Assembly (NCBI RefSeq): GCF_023100945.1
Contig: NZ_CP064689.1
Location: forward strand, 2,338,001-2,402,000
Direction: 5' to 3'
DNA from: Bradyrhizobium sp. 200
Lineage (GTDB): Bacteria > Pseudomonadota > Alphaproteobacteria > Rhizobiales > Xanthobacteraceae
DNA: 64,000 nucleotides
The notes beneath the pieces are model-generated. The model had not been told where the DNA came from and searched no databases. It saw only the letters and a program-made list of their open reading frames with translations. A program made the translations under genes and the position numbers. Of this stretch, positions 26,623 through 34,148 are shown in pieces (position 1 is the stretch's first letter; each line of letters starts with the position of its first letter).

Positions 26623-27711
26623 ATGCCTGAGAGAATTTTTCTCACCTACACTAATGCGAGCGCATTGCCTTATCACGGCGCGGTCCTAGGGCACCATGTC
26701 GTGTTGAACTACATCGACGCCAATGGAAAACACCATACACTTGAGGGGGTGCCGGAACGGAAGTTCAATCGCAATGCTGAAAAATTTTTAGCATATTTTC
26801 GTGAGGAATGGCGGTCAGATGGCATAAGGAATACGGATTCTCGGTTTCGACGATTGAGAGCGAAGGAAGGCGAAGGTATTGGCATTGCCGCGTTAGACAA
26901 GCCACATACGATGATTGCCAGTGGTGATGATCTCGGTTCGCAATGGGATCAAATGAAAAGATTCGGTGCCGGCGTAAACGCCACTGGTTACGAGTATCGT
27001 CCAACGTCCCAAAACAGCAATTCCTTTGCAGCCGGAGCCTTGAAGCAGGCAGGCTTTCTCGGGCCGGGTACTGTGCTTCCTGAAATCTTTGACCGGCTCA
27101 TCACAGCCGACCCGGCAAATGGCAGAGCACATGCCGTCCGTGTCCCGGGCTTTGATCAGCGCCTGACGAACCCACTTAACATGGCCGTGCCTCCTCTTGA
27201 TGCAGTGCCGTTTGTGCCAACGAATTCGTCTCCAGTAGATGGTCGACATGCCTCGTTCGACAAGCGGTTCGAGAACCCGGATCCCTCGCCTCAACGCGCT
27301 GAAAACGGCGGTCGACCTGATTGGCTGCCGCCGATTGGAACTCCCGGCGTCACTGTCACTAAGCCGGAGCGGTATCTAGCTCGCCGCGTCACTGGGCAGT
27401 CTGAAGTATCGCCATTCCATACAGGCGCTTCAGCGGTGCCTTTCATTCCGTCCGATGATAATTCCTCGTCTCCTTCTGCTGCATTTCCTGACCGCTTCGG
27501 AAACTGGACTTCCTCGCCTCCGGTCAGTGCGCCGAGAGCGACATATTCGCTTGCGCCAGCACCAGCCGAAACGTCACCCGGTATCGTCACTGGCAAGCCG
27601 AAGCCCGATCTGCCCTTCCCCCTGCCGACCCTGAATTTTTCGAAGAGTCCATCGGCGCGCGAAGAAACGATGGACGACTTTCTTTTCGGCTTGCTCCGCT
27701 TCAGAAGCTAA
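26623..27711 (+). CDS. Effector-like protein with repeat-rich C-terminus (cassette 1)
   Basis: 362 aa from ATG 26623. The N-terminal domain has a histidine segment (YHGAVLGHHVVLNYIDANGK) and, about 115 residues later, TSQNSNSFAAGALKQAGF. This H-then-N arrangement resembles permuted papain-like (LRAT/NlpC-type) domains, with serine where cysteine would be catalytic; that reading is inference. The C-terminal 190 residues are Pro/Ser-rich with two imperfect repeats beginning AVPFVPTNSS and AVPFIPSDDN, each followed by F-x-x-RF-x-N. Lies downstream of a secreted small protein. No Sec signal. Confidence 0.6.
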   Translation: MPERIFLTYTNASALPYHGAVLGHHVVLNYIDANGKHHTLEGVPERKFNRNAEKFLAYFREEWRSDGIRNTDSRFRRLRAKEGEGIGIAALDKPHTMIASGDDLGSQWDQMKRFGAGVNATGYEYRPTSQNSNSFAAGALKQAGFLGPGTVLPEIFDRLITADPANGRAHAVRVPGFDQRLTNPLNMAVPPLDAVPFVPTNSSPVDGRHASFDKRFENPDPSPQRAENGGRPDWLPPIGTPGVTVTKPERYLARRVTGQSEVSPFHTGASAVPFIPSDDNSSSPSAAFPDRFGNWTSSPPVSAPRATYSLAPAPAETSPGIVTGKPKPDLPFPLPTLNFSKSPSAREETMDDFLFGLLRFRS

Positions 27712-27782
27712 GGGGCAGCAATCCGCCCCTGGCATCGAGAAGAGGGGGGCGGCGAGTTGAAATCATTGAACAGGATAGGTCG

Positions 27783-28304
27783 TTGGCCATTCTAAAAATT
27801 CCGACTGCGAAGGTCTTCGAGCCGCTGCTGGCACCCGCGCGCTACAAGGGGGTTTACGGCGGCCGCGGTTCGGGTAAATCGCATTTCTTCGGCGAGCTGC
27901 TGTTCGAAACCTGCCAGGCCGAGCGCGGCACGCTGGCGGTCTGTATTCGCGAGGCGCAGCGGACGCTGGCGCAATCGAGCAAGCGGTTGATCGAAAGCAA
28001 GATCGCCGCGCTCGGCGTCGGCAGCGGCTTCAGGCTCTACAGCGACAAGATCGAGACGCCGGGCGACGGCATCATCATCTTCCGTGGCATGCAGTATGAT
28101 GCCGGAAAGTATCGCCTGATGATGAAGGCAAAAGATGCCGCCGCTGCGAGGCCGCTGCCGCCGGTGCTGCGGCCCGGAACAACGCGCTCCCCGGCGGAAC
28201 GGCAGCAGGTAGACTTGCGGACGCTCAGCGCCAAGCTCTCGAACTCAGGCGATATCAAGGACGCGGTGGCGCTCTATCACGCGCGGAAGTCTGGTAGGCG
28301 CTGA
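27783..28304 (+). pseudogene. Chimeric phage fragment: terminase N-terminus fused to another phage C-terminus
   Basis: TTG start. Residues 1-105 are the start of a phage large terminase with Walker A (YGGRGSGKSHFF) and the adenine-motif region (CIREAQRTLAQSSK). The catalytic Walker B and nuclease domain are absent. From about residue 115 the frame switches to an unrelated tail (MMKAKDAAAARPLPPVLRPG, LSAKLSNSGDIKDAVALYHA) typical of the end of another phage structural or scaffold protein. An in-frame deletion of the intervening genes explains both. Not a working packaging motor. Confidence 0.7.
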
Positions 28305-28334
28305 GAACGTTGCTCGGATAGGCGGGATTGCGCT

Positions 28335-28359
28335 TCTGCACGAAAAATCCTGGGATTAT
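28335..28359 (+). repeat. 25-bp cassette-upstream element, copy 2
   Basis: TCTGCACGAAAAATCCTG-GG-ATTAT, 22 of 25 identical to 25761-25785. It lies 81 bp before the small membrane-protein gene of the second cassette and 31 bp after the terminase chimera, mirroring the position of copy 1 after a packaging gene. Confidence 0.5.
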
Positions 28360-28439
28360 GCGCTTAAAGTCAGGGCGCTGTTCATGAATAATCCCACCGA
28401 CAAGGGCAGAGTTAGTTCTCGCCGGGAGCAGGGGTCAGC

Positions 28440-28873
28440 ATGAAGAAAATCTTTCGCCCGAGAAATGTGTTTCTTGCGCTGACACTGCTGCTCTTACTAT
28501 GGCTGGCTCAATTCTCCTATCGCACCAACTACTATTGCGATCCGGGCGATCATCCCATTCAGTCAGAGCAGATGCGATTGCCGTCGCAAAAAGGAAGATT
28601 GTCGAAAGGGGCTTATTTAGTTCGGAAAGCTTCGGCCGCGTATCGGACTTTGTTGATGCCGTCGAGCGAACAGAAGATTGCTGTCACGCAATTCGATCTC
28701 GCAACAACATCCTGGGTATTATTACTTGGGATGTCTATCTCGGTGCAAGAATAAGGCCCAGCGCCCGTCTGTACCCGGAGATGTCAACTGATTATTTCAG
28801 TCATAGCGTCCTCTTGGACATGTCGAACTGCGGTTCGATTGACAAATCGAATTCCTACAAGATTGTTGACTAA
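28440..28873 (+). pseudogene. Frameshifted small membrane-anchored protein (immunity-like, cassette 2)
   Basis: GGGAG precedes ATG 28440. The first 43 codons (MKKIFRPRNVFLALTLLLLL..., HPIQSE) match the 29844 gene. One base is missing between 28568 and 28569: GAG-CAG here against GAG-GCAG there. The homology continues in the next frame (ADAIAVAKRKIVERGLFSSE, DFVDAVERTEDCC, MSNCGS) to TAA 28871-28873. In frame zero the product ends early at 28754. The gene is broken, while the effector gene 12 bp downstream is open. Confidence 0.8.
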
Positions 28874-28885
28874 AGGTAGAACGTT

Positions 28886-29779
28886 ATGTCCGGAAATAAA
28901 GTTAAGCTGACAAATGGTGATCGATGGACGGCGCAACAGTTTCTAGATCACTATTTCAAACCGGCCGCGCCGAGTACGCCGGCGATTGCGGTAGATATGC
29001 CATGGTACATGAGTGACGGACCAGGAAGATACTATCATCCAGGGATGTTTCCGATCATCGAGAACACGATCAATCGTCGCGATCTTGTTCCGGGAAGGTA
29101 CGAACTTTGGAAATTGGCGCCGCTGAAGGAGCGCGATCCTTCGGTTAAAGCGGGAATAACTCACTATCTTACCGATCCGGGATCAACTGATTACAAGACT
29201 CGCGCCCTGGTGTTCGGTGACGAGAGTGCCAGAATCTCGGGTCACGTCGTCGTCAATCCGGATGGGACCAAGACATTCGAGCGAGTTGAAATCAGGCCGA
29301 TGGACACGGATTTTGATTTCCGTCACAACAATTGGAAGTGGAAGAGGTTGCATGTCGAACTGGCTCGCGAGGCAGCAAGGCTAATATACGATCCCAGAAA
29401 TCGTGGGACCCCCTACGAGATGGAGTACCGCGGACATGGGCGGCTCGATGAGCCGGGTCCAAATCGCGGAATTGGGCGAGTCTATCATCCTTTTACCGAC
29501 TCACAATTGAAGGCGGCGCTAGGCGATCCCGGTAGTGCGCCTCCGGGATTGCTGCCGAGCTTTACCGCCGCTCCACCTCCCGCGATCAAAGAGCATCTTC
29601 GATATCTGGATCAAGCGAACGGCAGTCGGGCGCAGGGTCCCGGAGCCGGCGCGGTGGTGCCGCCTTTCGGCCATCTGGGCGCCAGCATTTCAACTAATCC
29701 CAACACAGGTATCTATTGGCGATCATCGAGAAGTTCGCAAACCCACACCGCCTTGTCGCGATGTCGAACTGCGGCGTGA
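28886..29779 (+). CDS. Colicin-M-like effector candidate (cassette 2)
   Basis: 297 aa with AAGG upstream. Residues 1-60 (MSGNKVKLTNGDRWTAQQFL, DMPWYMSDGPGRYYHPGMFP) are shared with the 30269 protein. The middle block has ISGHVVVNPDGTKTFERVEI, then D-T-D-F-D-F (140-145) with His147 and G-T-P-Y-E (174-178). This order parallels the colicin M catalytic domain (strand, NG-turn, DxYDF, histidine, GKEY), though D226 and the HR pair are not exactly conserved. The last 40 residues differ from the paralogue because the frame runs into an old partner-gene tail. No Sec signal. Confidence 0.6.
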   Translation: MSGNKVKLTNGDRWTAQQFLDHYFKPAAPSTPAIAVDMPWYMSDGPGRYYHPGMFPIIENTINRRDLVPGRYELWKLAPLKERDPSVKAGITHYLTDPGSTDYKTRALVFGDESARISGHVVVNPDGTKTFERVEIRPMDTDFDFRHNNWKWKRLHVELAREAARLIYDPRNRGTPYEMEYRGHGRLDEPGPNRGIGRVYHPFTDSQLKAALGDPGSAPPGLLPSFTAAPPPAIKEHLRYLDQANGSRAQGPGAGAVVPPFGHLGASISTNPNTGIYWRSSRSSQTHTALSRCRTAA

Positions 29780-29814
29780 TTTCCATTCCTGATTCCTACA
29801 AAGATGCAGATTAG
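29720..29814 (+). pseudogene. Leftover 3' tail of a third small partner gene
   Basis: In the frame ending at TAG 29812-29814 the sequence reads LAIIEKFANPHRLVAMSNCG then VISIPDSYKDAD. This matches the ends of the two partner proteins (MSNCGSIDKSNSYKIVD and MLSNCGSYIFADSAIDAD). It overlaps the 3' end of the 28886 gene in another frame. It is a remnant of a deleted copy. Confidence 0.7.
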
Positions 29815-29843
29815 GGAGTCGCGATGAGCCTTTGGGAGCTGTC

Positions 29844-30254
29844 ATGAGGAAACTCCTCCGTGTGAGAAATGTCTTTCTTGGTTTGACCGTGCTGCTGCTG
29901 ATGTTGTGCGTAGGCCTTGTAACCGAATTCGCCTATCGCATGAACAGTTGTGGGCTGGGGGATCATGTCATTCAATCGGAGGCAGACGCAATCGAGGTGG
30001 CGAAAAGGAAGATCGTTAAAGATCTTCGCTTCAGTTCGAGCAGGTTCGGTAGCGCTCCTGATTTCGTGGATGACCTCAGTGAGACAGAGAACTGCTGCAG
30101 CGCAGTCAAAACCAGAAACTATTCCTTTGTCGTCGTCTGGGAGGTCCGCCTGTTTGCTCAAACAGCAGTCAGGCCGAACCCACGTGTTGCGATCGTAATG
30201 CTCTCAAACTGCGGCAGCTACATATTCGCTGATTCAGCCATTGATGCTGACTAG
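29844..30254 (+). CDS. Membrane-anchored periplasmic small protein, candidate immunity protein (cassette 3)
   Basis: 136 aa from ATG 29844 with GGGAG upstream. A basic N-terminus and one membrane helix (VFLGLTVLLLMLCVGLVTEF) anchor a periplasmic domain of about 100 residues with Cys36, Cys84, Cys85 and Cys123. The architecture (N-terminal anchor, small disulfide-capable periplasmic domain) is that of the colicin M immunity protein, although sequence similarity is not obvious. It sits 14 bp before the effector-like gene and is intact, unlike its cassette 2 counterpart. Confidence 0.65.
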   Translation: MRKLLRVRNVFLGLTVLLLMLCVGLVTEFAYRMNSCGLGDHVIQSEADAIEVAKRKIVKDLRFSSSRFGSAPDFVDDLSETENCCSAVKTRNYSFVVVWEVRLFAQTAVRPNPRVAIVMLSNCGSYIFADSAIDAD

Positions 30255-30268
30255 GAGGCAGGCAGGTT

Positions 30269-31237
30269 ATGTCCGGAAATGAAGTCAAACTAACGAATGG
30301 ACAGCGCTGGACGGCGCAAGAATTTCTTGACCATTACTTCCAGCCGTCTGGGTCGGGAACTCCTGTTCCGGTTACTGGACCGCCATCGCCTGTTTTGGTG
30401 GATATGCCGTGGTACATGAGCGAAGGGCCGGGAAGATTTTATCATCCTGGGATGTTTCCCATTATTGATACGATTGCGAAAAATCGAAATCTCACCCCGG
30501 GAACGTATAACTTGCTGGACTTCGTGCCAAACCGAAACCCAAAGGATCCTTCGCTAGCGGCTACGATTTCAAACTATACCACGCATCCGTTTTCAGCAGA
30601 CTACAAAACGCGCGCGTTGGTATTCGGAGACGAAAGCGCCAGGATCTCCGGTCAGGTCGTCGTTAAGCCAGATGGCACTAAGACATTCGAGAAAGTTGAA
30701 ATCAAGCCGTGGGACACCAATTTCGACTTCCATCACAATAACGCGGGACTTCACATTGAATTGCCGCGCAGGATAGCAAGGGAAATATACGACCCCGAGA
30801 ACCAGGGAACTACCTATAACATTGAATATCGCGGATATGGACGGCTCGGCGAGCCAGGTCCAGATCGTGGAATCGGGCGGGTCTATCATCCCTTTACAGA
30901 TTCACAATTGAAGGCGGCTCTGCGCAATCCCGGCAGTACGCCACCGGGTTTACTGCCGAGCTTTACCGCCGCTCCACCTCCCGCTATCAACGAGCATCTG
31001 CGATATTTGGACCGAGCGAACACCATCCAAGCGCAGACGCTCGCTGCAGGCGCCCGTGCTGCCGCCGTTTCTCCTGCCAATGCAAACTCGCCTCCCATCG
31101 GCAACTGGATAGCTTCGCTGGCAGGCGTCGATCCCACGAACCCGACGCAGCCGCAACAAAGCACGGTTGCGGCCTCGGGCGGCAATCCGACGCCGCAAAG
31201 GCTACTGCCGCCCTGGGTTTTCTTTGGTTCGCAGTAG
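30269..31237 (+). CDS. Colicin-M-like effector candidate (cassette 3)
   Basis: 322 aa with AGGAGG upstream. Paralogue of the 28886 protein across residues 1-260. Shared blocks are the start (VKLTNGQRWTAQEFLDHYFQ), FGDESARISG, NPDGTKTF/KPDGTKTF, D-T-N-F-D-F (149-154) with His155-His156, EYRGYGRL, and a fully conserved stretch GIGRVYHPFTDSQLKAAL. The C-terminus is Pro/Gln/Ala-rich. I read residues 110-200 as a diverged colicin-M-type lipid II hydrolase domain acting in the periplasm. No Sec signal, so release by phage lysis or another exporter would be needed. Confidence 0.6.
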   Translation: MSGNEVKLTNGQRWTAQEFLDHYFQPSGSGTPVPVTGPPSPVLVDMPWYMSEGPGRFYHPGMFPIIDTIAKNRNLTPGTYNLLDFVPNRNPKDPSLAATISNYTTHPFSADYKTRALVFGDESARISGQVVVKPDGTKTFEKVEIKPWDTNFDFHHNNAGLHIELPRRIAREIYDPENQGTTYNIEYRGYGRLGEPGPDRGIGRVYHPFTDSQLKAALRNPGSTPPGLLPSFTAAPPPAINEHLRYLDRANTIQAQTLAAGARAAAVSPANANSPPIGNWIASLAGVDPTNPTQPQQSTVAASGGNPTPQRLLPPWVFFGSQ

Positions 31238-31407
31238 GCGCGTTGGCCGCTTCCAATCTCGATCAGGCATTTCGTGATGCTGGGAAAGTGCGGCTGTTGT
31301 CCGCGCCGGTTCCGCGCGCGAATGTCTCAGACCGATTACCACTTCCCCAAGCTGTGCGCCTCGTTCCACGAGGATGGGTGGCGTTTGCTTTAAAAGGAAA
31401 TTTGCTG

Positions 31408-31674
31408 ATGCCGGACGATGACCGCGACTTTATCGAGCGTGCCAACTCCGTGGCCGAAAAGCTCCACGGTGAACCGATGACGACGGAGGAGATCGCCAAC
31501 AGCTTCGCGCTTTTTGGATTGCAGAAGCGCACGGCTGCTCTCGAAAAATTCGACACCGAACTGCGCGGCGAGATCGATTCCAGTCCGCACAACCTGCGCC
31601 GGCGCGTGCAGTTGATGGCGTTGCGCAAGAAGATGGGCGGCGTTCACGAGGCGCTGCGCAAGGCCAGGCGTTAG
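31408..31674 (+). CDS. Phage-region hypothetical protein
   Basis: 88 aa from ATG 31408 with AAAGGAAA upstream; a frame open from 31243 lacks support. Soluble and helical, with a basic end (RRRVQLMALRKKMGGVHEAL). May be a small phage structural or chaperone protein. Function unknown. The gap 31238-31407 holds no supported gene. Confidence 0.55.
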   Translation: MPDDDRDFIERANSVAEKLHGEPMTTEEIANSFALFGLQKRTAALEKFDTELRGEIDSSPHNLRRRVQLMALRKKMGGVHEALRKARR

Positions 31675-31683
31675 ACCGCTCGC

Positions 31684-32187
31684 ATGCGTCCGGTTACAAA
31701 TCCCGTCCTCGCCGCATTGGCGCAGGCGCGGATGCGCGCTGCGCCAATGTTTGTGAAATGGTGCGAGCTGAACGGCCTGTCGCCTTGTCCCGTGGCGCCG
31801 ACGCATGTCGCGCGTTTCGTCGTGGATTGCGCGCCGCTCGGCATTGAACGGCTTTGGCCTGCGATCCAGGACATATCGCGGCTTCATGTCTCGGTCGGCC
31901 TCGCCGATCCGACTCTCGGCGGCGCGGTGGCGGAAGCTGTCAGCGATCTTGCCGCAATAGATCCGCCACGCTCCTGGCCGGCCGATCACAAGCAACGGTT
32001 CAAGTCACTGCCGTATGACCTCCAGATCTATGTCGCGGCCCATGAGGCGCAGCGCGAAAAAGCGCTGCGGCGGGCGCAAAACGAGGCGGCGAGCGCCAGG
32101 CAGAAATTGGCAACATATCTGAAGAACGAGACCCGCTCGAATGAGGAAAGCAAATCCGATGAAAACGACACGCACCCCAACGCTTGA
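31684..32187 (+). CDS. Phage protein with recombinase-like core-binding domain only
   Basis: 167 aa. Residues 20-85 (FVKWCELNGLSPCPVAPTHV, ERLWPAIQDISRLHVSVGLA) follow the SAM-like N-terminal domain of tyrosine recombinases (WC-x-GL-P...I..LH...GL.DPT). No catalytic domain with R..HxxR..Y follows. Instead there is a helical charged tail (AAHEAQREKALRRAQNEAAS). Lies in the tail-gene region, so the fold may serve another role. Low sequence support for exact function. Confidence 0.5.
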   Translation: MRPVTNPVLAALAQARMRAAPMFVKWCELNGLSPCPVAPTHVARFVVDCAPLGIERLWPAIQDISRLHVSVGLADPTLGGAVAEAVSDLAAIDPPRSWPADHKQRFKSLPYDLQIYVAAHEAQREKALRRAQNEAASARQKLATYLKNETRSNEESKSDENDTHPNA

Positions 32188-32359
32188 AGAGCGCATCAGA
32201 CAGGTCAGGGCCGACATCGAGGCAATCATCGACGCGCGGGTGGCCGCGGTGGCGAAGGAGAGCCCCGGCGTTCCGTCCGGCGTGATCCGCAATCTCCTGA
32301 CAGCCCGCGCGCCATCGTGCCCTTGCGCGCAATATCTCGAGTTGGACACCAAGGCATAG
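32159..32359 (+). CDS. Small phage protein, 66 aa
   Basis: ATG 32159 has GAGGAAAG upstream and overlaps the previous gene by 29 bp. Helical N-terminal part (LEERIRQVRADIEAIIDARV) and a C-terminal C-P-C (SCPCAQYLELD). No family recognised. Confidence 0.55.
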   Translation: MKTTRTPTLEERIRQVRADIEAIIDARVAAVAKESPGVPSGVIRNLLTARAPSCPCAQYLELDTKA

Positions 32360-32392
32360 CCGGCGGCTTGTCGGAACCGGAGGAATTCGAAA

Positions 32393-33400
32393 ATGACTCT
32401 CTACAAGTGGTCGCAAACGGCGGCCAGTAACGCTAACGCCGACCCTTCGATCAACTGGCAGGAAGGGCAGGCGCCATCCAGCGTCAACGACTCGGCGCGC
32501 GCGATGATGGCATCGATCGCCAAGCATCGCGACGATATTGCTGGCGCGATCGTCACGGGCGGGACGGCGACGGCATATACAGTCACCTCATACGAGGCCT
32601 TCGACACGCTTGCCCGTCTTAACGGACAGATCATCGCGTTCACGCCACACGCAACGAACAGTGGATCCGTGACGCTGAACGTCGACTCTCTGGGCGCGAA
32701 GCCCTTGCGCTCGGCCCCAAGTGTTGAACTGCCGGCTGGGTCGCTCATTCAGGGAACGCCTTATTTCGCCTTGTACAACAACAGCGATGCTGTTTTTTAT
32801 CTCCATGGCGGAGTCGGCGCCGCTAACGCCTACAGTATCCCGCTCGGGGCAGGGATGGATTATTGGGGCGCTACTGCGCCAAGCAGCATTTTTGCGTTGG
32901 CTCAAGGTCAGGCGATATCCCGTACGACATATGCCACGCTGTTTTCGCTGATCGGAACGACTTACGGTGTCGGGAACGGCAGTACCACATTCAACATACC
33001 AGACAAGGTTGGTCGCGTTTCGGCAATGCTGGACGTGGGCTCGGCTCGGATATCGGCCACGTATTTCGGCGGCAATCCAGCGAACCTCGGCGCGGTGGGT
33101 GGGTTGGAGAGCCACACCCTGACCACCCCGCAAATTCCGGCCCATAGCCATCCGAACTCGCTGACTGATCCCGGACATAGTCACTCAGAAACTCAGCATT
33201 CCGCTGCCGTTAGTACCAGCAATTTCCAAGACACAGCGCGTTTTAGCGCAGGCCCTAACGGAGGTTCGATTCAAACTGCACTATCCACCAGTAGCAATAC
33301 GACTGGCATTTCCATCAACAATGCCAATGCAGGTGGCGGCGGCGCGCACAACAACGTGCAGCCGACGATCATCTGCAACTATATTATCCGGGTTCTCTAA
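32393..33400 (+). CDS. Phage tail fibre / tail collar protein
   Basis: 335 aa with CCGGAGG upstream. The N-terminal part (ANADPSINWQEGQAPSSVND, SARAMMASIAKHRDD) is typical of alphaproteobacterial phage tail proteins. The central part holds a phage collar domain (PLGAGMDYWGATAPS, LIGTTYGVGNGSTTFNIPD). The end has histidine-rich loops (PAHSHPNSLTDPGHSHSE) and QPTIICNYIIRV. It probably contacts the host receptor. The stop overlaps that of the convergent methyltransferase gene. Confidence 0.85.
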   Translation: MTLYKWSQTAASNANADPSINWQEGQAPSSVNDSARAMMASIAKHRDDIAGAIVTGGTATAYTVTSYEAFDTLARLNGQIIAFTPHATNSGSVTLNVDSLGAKPLRSAPSVELPAGSLIQGTPYFALYNNSDAVFYLHGGVGAANAYSIPLGAGMDYWGATAPSSIFALAQGQAISRTTYATLFSLIGTTYGVGNGSTTFNIPDKVGRVSAMLDVGSARISATYFGGNPANLGAVGGLESHTLTTPQIPAHSHPNSLTDPGHSHSETQHSAAVSTSNFQDTARFSAGPNGGSIQTALSTSSNTTGISINNANAGGGGAHNNVQPTIICNYIIRVL

Positions 33401-34077
33401 TCGCGGCGGCAGACGTAGTAAATCTCGTTGTTGAACGCCCTCCCGATCGGGAGGGGCAGGCAGGTCGTTGACTCGATGGTGAAGTGCCTCGCTAGTTCGG
33501 CCGCGAACTTCTTGTCATTGAAGCCGGTGTGAGCGCCGTGCCATTCGACGTCAGTTATTCTCCGGTCTATCGGGAGCCCAAAGAGGGACTTGAGGCTGTT
33601 GGATAGGGTTGCGTCATCTTGGCTTTTCGCCATCCGGTAAAGCCCTTTCGCAAGCCCGCTGAGGCCAGTTTCGATGGGGACGCCGAAAACAGCCCGCGCC
33701 CCGGGCAGGCAAAGCGAGCGAACAGAATGAAGAAGCTCGCGTAGTGATTTTGGCGTCAAGTGCTCGCAAACTTCCATGCAAACGACCAGTGAAAATCGGC
33801 GGCCGCTACTCAGTAGCTCGTCCCGGTCGGTGTAAATGCGAACGTCCCGGAGGTTCGGGCTGACTTGAGCAACCATCTTGGGGTCCGGCTCGTATCCCGC
33901 GCGCTCCTTGACGGGGCCGAGCACCGAAAACAGGTGTGCATCTGCACAGCCGTAATCAAGAACGGTGTCTGATGGCAGGGCGGCAATGATTTTGGCCGCT
34001 TGCTGGAAGCGTCGCGAATGCGCGATGGCCTTGATGGGTTCCGCAGTGTTCCGCGTGTAGCTTGCATATGAGGTCAT
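33397..34077 (-). CDS. Class I SAM-dependent methyltransferase (inverted phage cargo)
   Basis: 226 aa with GGGGGAG upstream. Motif I is VLDYGCADAHLFSVLG, followed by the acidic residue in GYEPD; post-motifs are SLVVCMEVCEHLTP and GARAVFGVPIETG. The fold is that of Methyltransf_11/12 enzymes; the substrate is unknown. It is the only minus-strand gene in the phage block, with a hairpin terminator for the opposite strand just behind its start. That is the layout of a phage moron. Confidence 0.82.
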   Translation of the reverse strand: MTSYASYTRNTAEPIKAIAHSRRFQQAAKIIAALPSDTVLDYGCADAHLFSVLGPVKERAGYEPDPKMVAQVSPNLRDVRIYTDRDELLSSGRRFSLVVCMEVCEHLTPKSLRELLHSVRSLCLPGARAVFGVPIETGLSGLAKGLYRMAKSQDDATLSNSLKSLFGLPIDRRITDVEWHGAHTGFNDKKFAAELARHFTIESTTCLPLPIGRAFNNEIYYVCRRD

Positions 34078-34108
34078 TGCGGAGGCTCCCCCGGATAAAT
34101 CCCTAACC

Positions 34109-34136
34109 GCCGCCCCGTAGTGTGGGGCGGCTTTTT
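34109..34136 (+). terminator. Rho-independent terminator between methyltransferase and lysis genes
   Basis: GCCGCCCC (34109-34116), loop GTAGTGT, GGGGCGGC (34124-34131), then TTTTT. Orientation is plus. It would stop read-through from the tail genes, which runs antisense through the methyltransferase gene. Confidence 0.8.
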
Positions 34137-34148
34137 CATGGGCAAGCT

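Noticed and set aside
31243..31407. Upstream extension of the 88-aa phage gene, and a 23-codon frame at 31322
   Set aside because: The AAAGGAAA site supports ATG 31408; the upstream sequence has no coding signal of its own.
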